A stretch of DNA of 64,000 bases from Sphingomonas_Q fennica_A (GTDB taxonomy: Bacteria; Pseudomonadota; Alphaproteobacteria; Sphingomonadales; Sphingomonadaceae), in assembly GCA_036946415.1 (NCBI GenBank), contig JAQIJD010000004.1:62001-126000 (forward strand), given 5' to 3'. Position 1 is the stretch's first letter. Each line of letters opens with the position of its first letter. Below are positions 38,248 through 46,396 of this stretch, piece after piece. The notes below the pieces were generated by a model that had not been told where the DNA came from, ran no database searches, and saw nothing but the letters and a program-made list of their open reading frames with translations. The position numbers and the translations under genes were made by a program.

Positions 38248-39162
38248 ATGCGGCGGGCGGGCGTGATCGGAATTGGGCTGATGCTGGCGGCGGCCGCCCC
38301 GCCGGCGCCGATCGACCTGCCCGGCGCGCGGCTGCACCCCGAAAGCGTTTCGATCGCGCCGGGCGGCGTCGCCTATGTCGGCAGCATGACCGGCGGGGTG
38401 CTGCGCGTCACGCTGGCGACGGGCGATGTGGCGCAGTTCGTGCCGCCGGGCGGGTTCGGCACGGGGGCGCTGTTCGGGGTGTTCGCCGATCCGGTCAACC
38501 GGATGCTGTGGACCTGCACCAACGATTTCTCGGGACGCGGTGTTTCGGTCGCGGGGTCCGATCCGGGATCGGTGCTGCACGGCTTCGATCTCGCGACCGG
38601 CCGGGGCCGCATCCGCCTGCCGCTGCCGGGCGACAAGCCGATCTGCAACGACATCGCCGTCGCCCGGGACGGCACGATCTATGTGACCGACACGTCCGCA
38701 CCCGTGCTGCTCCGCTGGCGGAAGGGGGCGGCCGGGCTGGAGGAATGGGTGCGCGATCCCGTCTTCGCCGCCGGGCTGGATGGAATCGCGCTGGGCGGCG
38801 ACGGCGACGTCTACGTCAACAATGTCCGCACCGGCGCGCTGTTCGGGGTGCGCCGTATGCGTGACGGCCGCGCCGGCGCGGTGACGCCGCTCCTCCTGTC
38901 CAAACCGCTCGTCGCGCCGGACGGGATGCGCAGCCTCGGCGGGAGCGTCTTCGTCGTCGCCGGTGGCGGGCGGGTCGATCGGGTGACGATCGAGGGCGAC
39001 CGCGCCATGGTCGAGACGCTGGCCGAGGGGATCGACGGGATCACCGGGGTCGATCATCACAAGGGCACGATCTGGTATAGCCGGGGCCAGCTCGGGCCGC
39101 TGTTCAACCCGGCCTCCGGCCCGCCCGCCCCGTTCCGGCTGACACCGCTCGCGGCGCGATGA
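38248..39162 (+). CDS. Exported SMP-30/gluconolactonase-like beta-propeller protein
   Basis: A 304-residue protein with a signal peptide (VIGIGLMLAAAAPPA) and propeller blades of the SMP-30/gluconolactonase/LRE-like type: GRIRLPLPGDKPICNDIAVA, GTIYVTDTSAPVLLRWR and LDGIALGGDGDVYVNNV. The DIAVARDGTIYVTDT segment matches the metal-site pattern of SMP-30 proteins, which open lactones or esters. Starts 70 bases after the TonB receptor on the same strand. Substrate unknown. Confidence 0.78.
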   Translation: MRRAGVIGIGLMLAAAAPPAPIDLPGARLHPESVSIAPGGVAYVGSMTGGVLRVTLATGDVAQFVPPGGFGTGALFGVFADPVNRMLWTCTNDFSGRGVSVAGSDPGSVLHGFDLATGRGRIRLPLPGDKPICNDIAVARDGTIYVTDTSAPVLLRWRKGAAGLEEWVRDPVFAAGLDGIALGGDGDVYVNNVRTGALFGVRRMRDGRAGAVTPLLLSKPLVAPDGMRSLGGSVFVVAGGGRVDRVTIEGDRAMVETLAEGIDGITGVDHHKGTIWYSRGQLGPLFNPASGPPAPFRLTPLAAR

Positions 39163-39220
39163 TGCCTGCCGATCGCGCGCCGTTGCGGGATTGCCGCAAT
39201 GCGCTGCTATGGGCGGCGGC

Positions 39221-40261
39221 ATGATCCGCCTGCTCGCCGCCGCCATCGCCTTCGCTCTCGCCGGCACGGCCGCCGCCGCGCCGCTCGTCATCGCGCATCG
39301 CGGCGCATCGGGGCTGCGGCCCGAACATACGCTGGCCGCCTATCGCCTCGCGATCGCCCAAGGGGCGGACTTCATCGAGGCCGATCTGGTCAGCACGCGC
39401 GACGGCCGCCTCGTCGCCCGCCACGAGAATGAGATCGGCGGCACCACCGACGTCGCCGCCCATCCCGAATTCGCGGCGCGCCGGACGACGCGGACGGTCG
39501 ATGGCCGCGCGGTCAGCGGCTGGTTCGTCGAGGATTTCACGCTCGCCGAACTCAACACGCTGCGCGCGCGCGAACGCCTGCCGGACCTGCGGCCCGCCAA
39601 CACCGCCTTCGACGGGCAGGAGCGCGTGCCGACGCTGGAGGAGGTGATCGCGCTGGTGCAGGCGGAAGGGCGCGCGCGGGGGCGGGCGATCGGCCTCTAT
39701 GTCGAAACCAAGCATCCGGCCTATTTCCGCGCACGCGGGCTTCCGCTGGAGGAGCCGCTGGTCGCCGCCCTCGCACGTGCCGGCTATCGCGACGCGCGCG
39801 ACCCCCTGTTCATCGAATCGTTCGAGGTGGACAATCTGCGCCGGCTGCGGCGGCTGACGAAGCTCCGCCTCGTCCAGCTGATGGATGCGGAAGGCGCGCC
39901 CGCCGACGGCGCCGGCCCGGCCTATGCCGCCATGGCGACGCCGGCCGGCCTCGCCGCCGTCGCCCGATATGCCGACGGTATCGGCCCGGCCAAGGCGATG
40001 CTCGTCCGCTTCGACGGCGCAACTCCTGCGGCGACGGCGCTGGTGGCGGATGCGCACCGCGCCGGGCTGGTCGTCCATCCCTGGACGTTCCGCCGCGAGA
40101 ATGCCTTCCTGCCGCCGCCGCTCCGCCGCGGCACCGATCCGGCAGCGCCGGGCGACGACCGCTCCGAATATTGCGCCTTCCTCGCCGCCGGGGTCGACGG
40201 CCTGTTCAGCGACTTGCCCGCCGCGGCCGTCGCGGCGAGGGCGGACTGTCCCAAACCCTGA
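39221..40261 (+). CDS. glpQ: Periplasmic glycerophosphodiester phosphodiesterase
   Basis: Hydrolyses deacylated phospholipids (glycerophosphodiesters) to glycerol 3-phosphate. The 346-residue protein has a signal peptide (IRLLAAAIAFALAGTAAA). Catalytic signatures are HRGASGLRPEHTLAAYRLAI with both histidines, GADFIEADLVSTRDGRLVARHEN and VETKHPAYF. The GDPD insertion and C-terminal GLFSDLP are present. The start ATG at 39221 is chosen over an upstream TTG. It converges with the HpxZ-like gene. Confidence 0.9.
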   Translation: MIRLLAAAIAFALAGTAAAAPLVIAHRGASGLRPEHTLAAYRLAIAQGADFIEADLVSTRDGRLVARHENEIGGTTDVAAHPEFAARRTTRTVDGRAVSGWFVEDFTLAELNTLRARERLPDLRPANTAFDGQERVPTLEEVIALVQAEGRARGRAIGLYVETKHPAYFRARGLPLEEPLVAALARAGYRDARDPLFIESFEVDNLRRLRRLTKLRLVQLMDAEGAPADGAGPAYAAMATPAGLAAVARYADGIGPAKAMLVRFDGATPAATALVADAHRAGLVVHPWTFRRENAFLPPPLRRGTDPAAPGDDRSEYCAFLAAGVDGLFSDLPAAAVAARADCPKP

Positions 40262-40279
40262 AAGCGCTATCCCTCGCGC

Positions 40280-40660
40280 TCAATGCCCCGCCCCCTCCAG
40301 CGAGACGTGGGCGGAGACGATCCGCCAGCCTTCGGGCAGGCGAACCCAAGTCTGACTCTGGCGGCCGATCGTTCCGCCGGTCCGGCGGAAGGCGAGGTTG
40401 GCGACGGCATGGTCGCGGCCGAAGGTGGTGATGTCGGTGCGCAGCACCTCGCGCGGCGGCGATCCGCCCGCCCGGCCGCGGCGGAAGGCGAGGATCTCGG
40501 CGGTGCCGTAGAGCCGTTCGCCGACGCCGAAGCGGATCACCTTTTCCGATCGCCAGAACATCGCGTCGAGCGTCTCGATGTCGTTGGCGGCAAGCGCGGC
40601 CTCGTAGCGTTCGACCAGCGCCGTCACCTCGGCCAGCACCGCCGGATCGTCGATCGTCAT
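40280..40660 (-). CDS. HpxZ/AtzH-like (DUF3225) small hydrolase-fold protein
   Basis: A 126-residue protein of the DUF3225 (SnoaL-like) type. The conserved core is DAMFWRSEKVIRFGVGERLYG and AVANLAFRRTGGTIGRQSQTW. AtzH of the cyanuric acid pathway and HpxZ of the oxalurate/oxamate pathway belong to this group and act beside AtzE/HpxY-type amidases. An AtzG/AtzE-like pair is encoded at 55.5-57 kb in this window. It is the last gene of the four-gene creatininase operon, overlapping the cysteine hydrolase by 4 bases. Confidence 0.85.
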   Translation of the reverse strand: MTIDDPAVLAEVTALVERYEAALAANDIETLDAMFWRSEKVIRFGVGERLYGTAEILAFRRGRAGGSPPREVLRTDITTFGRDHAVANLAFRRTGGTIGRQSQTWVRLPEGWRIVSAHVSLEGAGH

Positions 40661-41418
40661 GCCGCCGCCGCCAGATCGGCCGAGGAGGCGACGAAGCCGA
40701 AGCACTGGCGCACGTTGTAGAGCGTCGCCGCGGTGCAATAATCGGGCGAGGTGGTGGCGCTGCAATCCTCCAGCAGCACGCAATCATAGCCCAGGCAATT
40801 GGCGTCGATCAGCGTCGCCAGCACGCATTGATCGACGTTGACGCCGGCGAACAGCAACGTCTCGACGCGCAGGTTGCGCAGGATGCTGTCGAGCGGCGTG
40901 TCCCAGAAGCCCGACATGCGATATTTGGAAACTGCGATGTCGCCGGCCACAGGCGCCAGTTCGTCCACCACCGCCGCCGCCCAGCTCCCCTCCTCCAGCA
41001 CCGCCGCGCCATTGGCGAGGGGATCGCCGAGGCCGGTGCCGGTGCCGGCCGGCTTGTAGACGTGGAGGATCGAGGGGCTGAGGTTCGCCCGGTCGGGACG
41101 GTTGCCCCAGTTGAGCCACACGACCGGCACCGCCGCGCGGCGCAGCACGGGCAGCAGGCGGGCGAGCGGGGCGATGGGCGCGCGCGCCGGCGTGATGTCC
41201 ACGCCGATCGAGGCCAGCCAACCGTCGGCGTGGCAGAAGTCGTTCTGCATGTCGACGACGACGATCGCGGTGCGGGCGAGGTCGATCGTCACCGCCTGCG
41301 GGGTCGCCGCCAGCGTCAGCGGGCGCGGGGCGGGCGCGGCCTGGACGAGATCGGCGTGGGTCGCGTTCACTTGCCAGCGGCGGCGGGGCGAGGCGCCGAG
41401 CGGCAGCAGTTCCGTCAT
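40657..41418 (-). CDS. Isochorismatase-family cysteine hydrolase (biuret/ureidoacrylate-hydrolase-like)
   Basis: A 253-residue amidohydrolase with the Asp-Lys-Cys triad visible: Asp in VVVDMQNDFCHADGW, Lys in AVSKYRMSGFWDT and Cys in GVNVDQCVLATLID. Family members cleave biuret, ureidoacrylate (RutB) or nicotinamide-like amides. The stop/start overlap (ATGA) couples it to the upstream cupin gene. With the AtzGEH-like genes it recalls the cyanuric acid/biuret modules, but no ring-opening AtzD homolog was found in the window. The precise amide is unknown. Confidence 0.85.
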   Translation of the reverse strand: MTELLPLGASPRRRWQVNATHADLVQAAPAPRPLTLAATPQAVTIDLARTAIVVVDMQNDFCHADGWLASIGVDITPARAPIAPLARLLPVLRRAAVPVVWLNWGNRPDRANLSPSILHVYKPAGTGTGLGDPLANGAAVLEEGSWAAAVVDELAPVAGDIAVSKYRMSGFWDTPLDSILRNLRVETLLFAGVNVDQCVLATLIDANCLGYDCVLLEDCSATTSPDYCTAATLYNVRQCFGFVASSADLAAAA

Positions 41419-41843
41419 GCCGCGGCCGACAGCAAGGCGATGTCCTCGGCGTCGAGATCGACCGGCGTGCCGCGGCGGATCAGCGCGGCGAACTCCTCGT
41501 CGGGCATCATCATCGTCAGCGTGTAGAGCTTGCCCGGCCCGACATTCTCGATGACGTGCGTGCCCCCCGGCGGCACCAGCATCGCGCTGCCGCGGGCAAG
41601 ATCGACGGTGACGCCCTCGCACGTCGCGCGGCCGGTACCGGCCAGCACGTAGAAGAATTCATAGGCCGCCTTGTGCGCATTGGGCGGGGTGGCGCCGCCA
41701 GGCTCGAAAATCTCGATCACCGCCACGCTGGCGAAGCCCGGCACGCGATCGTCGTGCAGGATCACGAAATAATTGGTGTCGGCAGGGGCGATGCGGAACG
41801 CCTGCAATTCGGCGGCGCGCGCGACGTGGACGGGCGGGATCAT
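41415..41843 (-). CDS. Cupin-domain protein in the creatininase operon
   Basis: A 142-residue cupin. The metal-binding motif 1 is HKAAYEFFYVLAGTGRATCEG and motif 2 is PGGTHVIENVG. It is placed between the creatininase and cysteine-hydrolase genes, both overlapped by 4 bases, so it is translationally coupled. Cupins in such operons include lyases and amidohydrolase-assisting enzymes. No specific reaction is proposed. Confidence 0.82.
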   Translation of the reverse strand: MIPPVHVARAAELQAFRIAPADTNYFVILHDDRVPGFASVAVIEIFEPGGATPPNAHKAAYEFFYVLAGTGRATCEGVTVDLARGSAMLVPPGGTHVIENVGPGKLYTLTMMMPDEEFAALIRRGTPVDLDAEDIALLSAAA

Positions 41844-42631
41844 GGTCGGGCCTCCGGCAAGGGATAGCGGCTGATGTCGGCGAGCAGGCGGGCGAGCGCA
41901 CTGGCGGCATGGTCGAGGCAGGCGGCCCCCGCCTCCGCCGTCGCCAGCGTCGCGTTGCCGACCGCGCCGGAGGGGTTCACGTCCTGCGTCATCCAGCCGA
42001 TGCCGACCGGCCCTTCCAGCCGCAGTTCGGCATAGTCGCGCTCGATCGCCGCACCGGCGGAGGGGAAGTCGGCGATCTCCGCATGCCGCACGCGATGCCC
42101 ATGGAGGTGCAGCATCATCGACGTTTCGATCGCGCCGGCGTGGATGCCGTGGCGGCGCTCCTCGGCATCGAACAGCCCGTCGGGCAGGCCGAAGCCGTAG
42201 CTGCTGGCGGAGACGGCGAGGATGCCGTGGCGCACCCGCAGCTCGCGCACCGCCACCTCCACCAGCTGCGGCTGGCCGCCGTGCGAATTGAGCATCAGCA
42301 GCTTGGCGAAGCCGCTGCGGATCACCGATTCCGCCACGTCCAGCCACAGGCGCAGCAGCGTCTCCGCGCCGATCGAGAGCGTGCCGGGAAAGGCGGCATG
42401 TTCGTTGCTCTTGCCGATCGCCAGCATCGGCAGCACGACGGTGCGGAAGCCGGCTCCCTCCAGATGCGCGGCCGCCGCCGCGATCACGCCGGCGTTGAGA
42501 TCGGCATCGACCGAGACGGGCAGGTGCGGCCCGTGCTGCTCGATCGCGGCGACCGGCATCAGCGCCACGTCGCGCGCCCGGTCGACGGCGGCGAAATCGG
42601 CTGTCGTCCAGTCCTGCCAATAGGATAGCAT
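41840..42631 (-). CDS. Creatininase-family amidohydrolase
   Basis: A 263-residue metal-dependent amidohydrolase of the creatininase family, which cleaves cyclic amides or removes formyl groups. Conserved features are IEQHGPHLPVSVDADLNAG, FPGTLSIGAETLLRL and LMLNSHGGQPQL, carrying the expected Glu, His and Asp metal ligands. The start ATG at 42631 has a GGAGGT site five bases upstream. It opens a four-gene minus-strand operon that diverges from the FAD-oxidase/Rieske operon. The shared regulatory motif lies in the 115-base gap. Confidence 0.88.
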   Translation of the reverse strand: MLSYWQDWTTADFAAVDRARDVALMPVAAIEQHGPHLPVSVDADLNAGVIAAAAAHLEGAGFRTVVLPMLAIGKSNEHAAFPGTLSIGAETLLRLWLDVAESVIRSGFAKLLMLNSHGGQPQLVEVAVRELRVRHGILAVSASSYGFGLPDGLFDAEERRHGIHAGAIETSMMLHLHGHRVRHAEIADFPSAGAAIERDYAELRLEGPVGIGWMTQDVNPSGAVGNATLATAEAGAACLDHAASALARLLADISRYPLPEARP

Positions 42632-42684
42632 GCGGCACCTCCGTCGCCCGATGCTAGCGCGCGGGGCGGCCCGGCGGGAAGCCC

Positions 42685-42713
42685 TTGGCGTAGTAAGCAG
42701 TTTATGTATAACT
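42685..42713 (+). promoter_or_regulatory. Regulon promoter/operator motif, site 1 (FAD oxidase-Rieske and creatininase operons)
   Basis: A -35-like TTGGCG (42685-42690), a 16-base spacer and a -10-like TATAAC (42707-42712) face the FAD-oxidase gene. The spacer contains GTAAGCA-N4-ATG. 28 of 29 bases are identical to site 2 at 49681-49709. The block lies between divergent starts at 42631 and 42747 and could serve both. Confidence 0.8.
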
Positions 42714-42746
42714 GAGCCGGCAGGCAGCGCAAGGCAAAGGCGGTCG

Positions 42747-44102
42747 ATGGATCTGGCAGCGATGATCGGGAGCCTCTCCGGCGATGCCGCCACGGTCGAT
42801 CCCGCCGTGCTGCGGCGGATGAGCCGCGATTATTACTGGTATAGCCCGGTGCTGAAGCGCCAGCTCGCCGACGTGCAGGCGGACGTGGTGATCGAGGCGA
42901 GGACCGAGGCCGACGTGGTCGAGGCCGCCGCCGCCTGCTTCCGCCACGACGTGCCGCTTACGGTGCGGGGCGGCGGCACCGGCAATTACGGCCAGGCGAT
43001 GCCGCTGCGTGGCGGCGCGGTGCTGGACATGCGCGCGCTGGACGCGCTGCTGTGGGTGCGGGACGGCGTCGCCCGCGTTCAGGCCGGCAAGCGGCTGCTG
43101 AAGCTCGATCAGGAACTGGCGCCTGTGGGGCACGAGCTGCGCCTCCACCCGTCCACCCGCGCCGTCGCCACCGTCGGCGGCTTCATCGCCGGCGGCTCGG
43201 GCGGGGTGGGATCGATCGGCTGGGGGATGCTGCGCGAACCCGGCAACATCCTCGGCGCGCGGCTGGTGACGTGCGAGGCGAGCCCCCGCATCCTCGAACT
43301 GCGCGGGCAGGACATACCGAAGTTCAACCACAGCTACGGCGTCACCGGCATCCTGACCGAGGTCGAGCTGCCGCTGGCGCCGGCCGAGGCGTGGATCGAT
43401 GCGGTGATCGCCTTCGACGATTTCCGCGCCGCCGCCCGCTTCGGCCGCGCCTTCGCCGGCACGCCCGGCATCGTCAAGAAACAGTGCGCGGTGATGGCCC
43501 CGCCGATCGCGCAGACCTTCCTGAAGCCGATCGCGCCGTTCCTGGCGGCGGGTGAGGGAACCGCGCTGGTGATGGTCGCGCGCCGCGCGTGGGAGGCGCT
43601 CGTCGCCTTCGCCGCCGATCATGGCGGCCGCATCGTCTACGATACCGCCGGGGACGCGCCGCCGCGCACGCGCGTGCCGCTCTACGAACTGTGCTGGAAC
43701 CACACCACCTTGCAGGCGCTGAAGGTGGAACCCACCGTCACCTACCTTCAGACGCTGCTGCCCGCCGGCGACAGCGCCGAACTGGCCGACGATCTCCAGC
43801 GCCGCTTCGGCGACGAGGTGCTGTTCCACCTCGAATATACCCGCAGCGGCGGCGGCATCAGCTGCTCGGCGCTCCAGATCGTCCGCTTCACCACCGAGGC
43901 GCGGCTGGCCGAGATCATCGCCATCCACGAGGCGGCCGGCTGCCGCATCTTCAACCCCCATGCCTATACGATCGAGGAAGGGGGGATGAAGCAGGTCAAC
44001 ACCGTCCAGCTCGCCTTCAAGCGCGAGGTAGACCCCAAGGGCCTGCTCAACCCCGGCAAGATGCTCGCCTGGGACGATCCCGCCGCCCTCTCGCCCGCCT
44101 GA
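42747..44102 (+). CDS. FAD-linked (PCMH/VAO-type) oxidase
   Basis: A 451-residue flavoenzyme. The FAD-binding PCMH domain is visible: DVVIEARTEADVVEAAAACF, VPLTVRGGGTGNYGQAMPLRGG and a STRAVATVGGFIAGGSGGVGS segment. The C-terminal half is the FAD-linked oxidase domain ending in FKREVDPKGLLNPGKM, as in D-lactate/glycolate-type dehydrogenases. The ATG follows a purine-rich AAGGCAAAGG site, 34 bases after the regulon motif. The Rieske gene follows after 13 bases, so both are one unit. Substrate unknown. Confidence 0.88.
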   Translation: MDLAAMIGSLSGDAATVDPAVLRRMSRDYYWYSPVLKRQLADVQADVVIEARTEADVVEAAAACFRHDVPLTVRGGGTGNYGQAMPLRGGAVLDMRALDALLWVRDGVARVQAGKRLLKLDQELAPVGHELRLHPSTRAVATVGGFIAGGSGGVGSIGWGMLREPGNILGARLVTCEASPRILELRGQDIPKFNHSYGVTGILTEVELPLAPAEAWIDAVIAFDDFRAAARFGRAFAGTPGIVKKQCAVMAPPIAQTFLKPIAPFLAAGEGTALVMVARRAWEALVAFAADHGGRIVYDTAGDAPPRTRVPLYELCWNHTTLQALKVEPTVTYLQTLLPAGDSAELADDLQRRFGDEVLFHLEYTRSGGGISCSALQIVRFTTEARLAEIIAIHEAAGCRIFNPHAYTIEEGGMKQVNTVQLAFKREVDPKGLLNPGKMLAWDDPAALSPA

Positions 44103-44115
44103 CAGGAGCACGTCT

Positions 44116-45423
44116 ATGGTATCCGTCGCCAACAATGCCCTGCTCACGCAAGTCGGCCCGGGCACGCCGATGGGCGCGCTGATGCGCCAATATTGGGTGC
44201 CGGCCTGCGCCTCGTCGGAGATCGCGGCGGACGGCGCGCCGCTCCGCGTGATGCTGCTGGGCGAGAAGCTGCTCGCCTTCCGCGACACCGCCGGCCGCGT
44301 CGGGGTGATCGACCATCGCTGCCCGCACCGCTGCGCGTCCCTGTTCTTCGGGCGCAACGAACAGGGCGGCATCCGCTGCGTCTACCACGGCTGGAAGTTC
44401 GACGTGGACGGCAAGTGCCTCGACATGCCGAACGTGCCCGATCCCGAACGCTTCCAGGATCGCGTCCGCGCCCGCGCCTATCCGACGATGGAGCGGGCCG
44501 GCGTCGTCTGGGTCTATATGGGCGATCGGGAGACGCCGCCGCCGCCGCCCGCGATCGAGGCGCTGCAACTGCCCGAAGGCGAGCTGCGCGTGACGCTGAC
44601 GATGCGCGAATGCAATTGGTTGCAGGCGCTGGAAGGCGACATCGACACCAGCCACTTCGGCTTCCTCCACGTCGGCCACGTCGCCGACGACCGGATCGAC
44701 GCCACCAACATGCACTCGGTCGCCGTCACCGAGCGCGCGCCCCATTTCAAGGTCGCCGATACCGACTGGGGGACGATGGCGGGCGCCTATCGCCGCTCCA
44801 CCCAGGGTGCGGACCAGCTCTACTGGCGCGTCTGCCACTATGCCTTTCCCTTCTGGGCGCTGTTCCCGGACGGCACGTTCGAGGACAATGTGACCGCCAA
44901 CGCCTGGGTGCCGATGGACGACACCCATACGATGGTGTTCAATTTCGCCTGGGTGAAGCGCACCCAGCCGCTGCGCACGACGGTGGACGGTGAGACGATC
45001 GCCGGGCTCGAGTTCCGCCACAATTTCCTGCCCAATACGGCGGACTGGTTCGGCCGCTTCAGGCTCGCCCAGAATGCCGAGAACGATTACGAGGTCGATC
45101 GCGACGCGCAGGCGCAGGTGAGCTTCACCGGCATCACCGGCATCACGCTGCAGGACCAATATATCACCGAGAGCATGGGCGACATCGTCGATCGCCGGCA
45201 CGAGCATCTGACGAGCGGCGACCGGATGATCGTCCAGACCCGCAAGCGCCTGATCCTCGCCGCCCGCGCGCTGGCGGACAAGGGCGCCGTGCCGCCGGGG
45301 GTGGACGATCCGGAGGTCGTCGACGGAGCCCGCGGCGGCGCCTACGACGCGCCGGCCGGCGAGGATTGGCGCGAAGGCTATGCGCGGATGCTGGCGCAGT
45401 CGATCGGCCCGTCGCGGGGGTGA
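44116..45423 (+). CDS. Rieske non-heme iron oxygenase alpha subunit (demethylase/phthalate-dioxygenase-like)
   Basis: A 435-residue oxygenase that hydroxylates or demethylates a substrate using O2. The Rieske [2Fe-2S] ligands are C69-P-H71 (HRCPHRC) and C88-V-Y-H91 (RCVYHGW). The mononuclear iron site lies in EGDIDTSHFGFLH, giving His180 and His185 with nearby Asp175/177. The N terminus LTQVGPGTPMGALMRQYWVP resembles phthalate 4,5-dioxygenase/vanillate demethylase types. No ferredoxin or dedicated reductase gene is nearby; the flavodoxin-fold oxidoreductase at 49.1-49.7 kb is the only candidate. Shine-Dalgarno AGGAG. Confidence 0.9.
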   Translation: MVSVANNALLTQVGPGTPMGALMRQYWVPACASSEIAADGAPLRVMLLGEKLLAFRDTAGRVGVIDHRCPHRCASLFFGRNEQGGIRCVYHGWKFDVDGKCLDMPNVPDPERFQDRVRARAYPTMERAGVVWVYMGDRETPPPPPAIEALQLPEGELRVTLTMRECNWLQALEGDIDTSHFGFLHVGHVADDRIDATNMHSVAVTERAPHFKVADTDWGTMAGAYRRSTQGADQLYWRVCHYAFPFWALFPDGTFEDNVTANAWVPMDDTHTMVFNFAWVKRTQPLRTTVDGETIAGLEFRHNFLPNTADWFGRFRLAQNAENDYEVDRDAQAQVSFTGITGITLQDQYITESMGDIVDRRHEHLTSGDRMIVQTRKRLILAARALADKGAVPPGVDDPEVVDGARGGAYDAPAGEDWREGYARMLAQSIGPSRG

Positions 45424-45454
45424 GTATCGGGCGGTCGTAGCGGACGATCGAGAG

Positions 45455-45532
45455 GAACCCCACCCCCGGCCCCTCCCCTTTCAGGGGAGGGGGGGATAGC
45501 CCTCCCCTGAAAGGGGAGGGATGGGAGGGGTT
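45455..45532. repeat. Tandem GC-rich palindromes, probable bidirectional terminator
   Basis: Two hairpins lie in the 139-base gap between the convergent Rieske and FolD genes: CCCTCCCCT/AGGGGAGGG around 45471-45491 and the same arms around 45500-45520. They are inverted copies of each other and sit inside a wider AACCCC...GGGGTT inverted repeat. The CCCCTCCCCTTTC motif recurs in intergenic regions of sphingomonads and Caulobacterales. Confidence 0.7.
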
Positions 45533-45562
45533 CGTCGCGTGGGCCGGGACCGCCCGGCGTCG

Positions 45563-46396
45563 TCAGGCCCCCCGCGCCGCCGCCAGCAGATTCCGCATCA
45601 GCATCGCCCGCGTCATCGCCCCGACCGATCCGTGGCGCGGCGTCACCCACCCCGCCACGCCGGCGACATCCGCCGCGATGTCCGACACCATCTCGCCGCC
45701 GACATAGGTGATGCCGACGCCGACCACCGCCGCCCCCGGCTTCACCATCGCCGCCGTCACCAGACCGGGCACGCCCGCCGCCGAGACGATCACGTCCGCC
45801 TGCCCGCAGATCGCCGCCAGATCGGGGGCAGCGCGGTGGAGCAACGTCGGCACCGCATCGATGCCGCGATCGGCCAGCATCACCGCCAGCGGCCGGCCGA
45901 CCAGCAGCCCGCGCCCGATCACCGCCACCCGTCGCCCGGCCAGCGGCACGTCATGCGCGCGCAGCAGCGCCAGCACCGCCTGCGGCGTGCAGGGGCGCAA
46001 GGCGGGCATTCCCGCAATCATCGCGCCCAGGCTCAGCGGATGCAGCCCGTCGACATCCTTGTCCGGATCGATCGCCGCCTGCACCACCGCCTGATCGAGA
46101 TGCGGCGGCAGCGGGAACTGGACGAGCAGGCCGTGGCAGGCGGGATCGGCGTTGAACCGCGCGACCAGCGCCAGCAGGTCCGCCGCCGCCACATCCGCCG
46201 GCAGCGCCACCAGCTCCACGTCGAAGCCCAGCTCGGCGCAATCGCCATGCTTGCGCGCCACATAGGCCCGGCTGGCCGGATCGTCGCCGACGAGGATCGT
46301 CACCAGCCGCGGCACCACGCCGGCCGCCTCGGCCTCGGCGCGGATCGCACGGCGGTGCATGGCGGCGAGCGCGTCGCCATCGAGCAGGATCGTCAT
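45563..46396 (-). CDS. folD: Methylenetetrahydrofolate dehydrogenase/methenyl-THF cyclohydrolase FolD (canonical copy)
   Basis: A 277-residue bifunctional enzyme converting 5,10-methylene-THF to 10-formyl-THF. The catalytic residues are Tyr45 and Lys49 (SRAYVARK), Gln93 (VQFPLP) and Asp116 (DKDVDG), and the nucleotide-binding loop is VIGRGLLVGRPLAV. It is the last gene of the ABC transporter operon, with its ATG overlapping the stop of the binding-protein gene. Its position beside an oxygenase and N-heterocycle hydrolases suggests it handles one-carbon units from a demethylation or deformylation step. Confidence 0.9.
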   Translation of the reverse strand: MTILLDGDALAAMHRRAIRAEAEAAGVVPRLVTILVGDDPASRAYVARKHGDCAELGFDVELVALPADVAAADLLALVARFNADPACHGLLVQFPLPPHLDQAVVQAAIDPDKDVDGLHPLSLGAMIAGMPALRPCTPQAVLALLRAHDVPLAGRRVAVIGRGLLVGRPLAVMLADRGIDAVPTLLHRAAPDLAAICGQADVIVSAAGVPGLVTAAMVKPGAAVVGVGITYVGGEMVSDIAADVAGVAGWVTPRHGSVGAMTRAMLMRNLLAAARGA

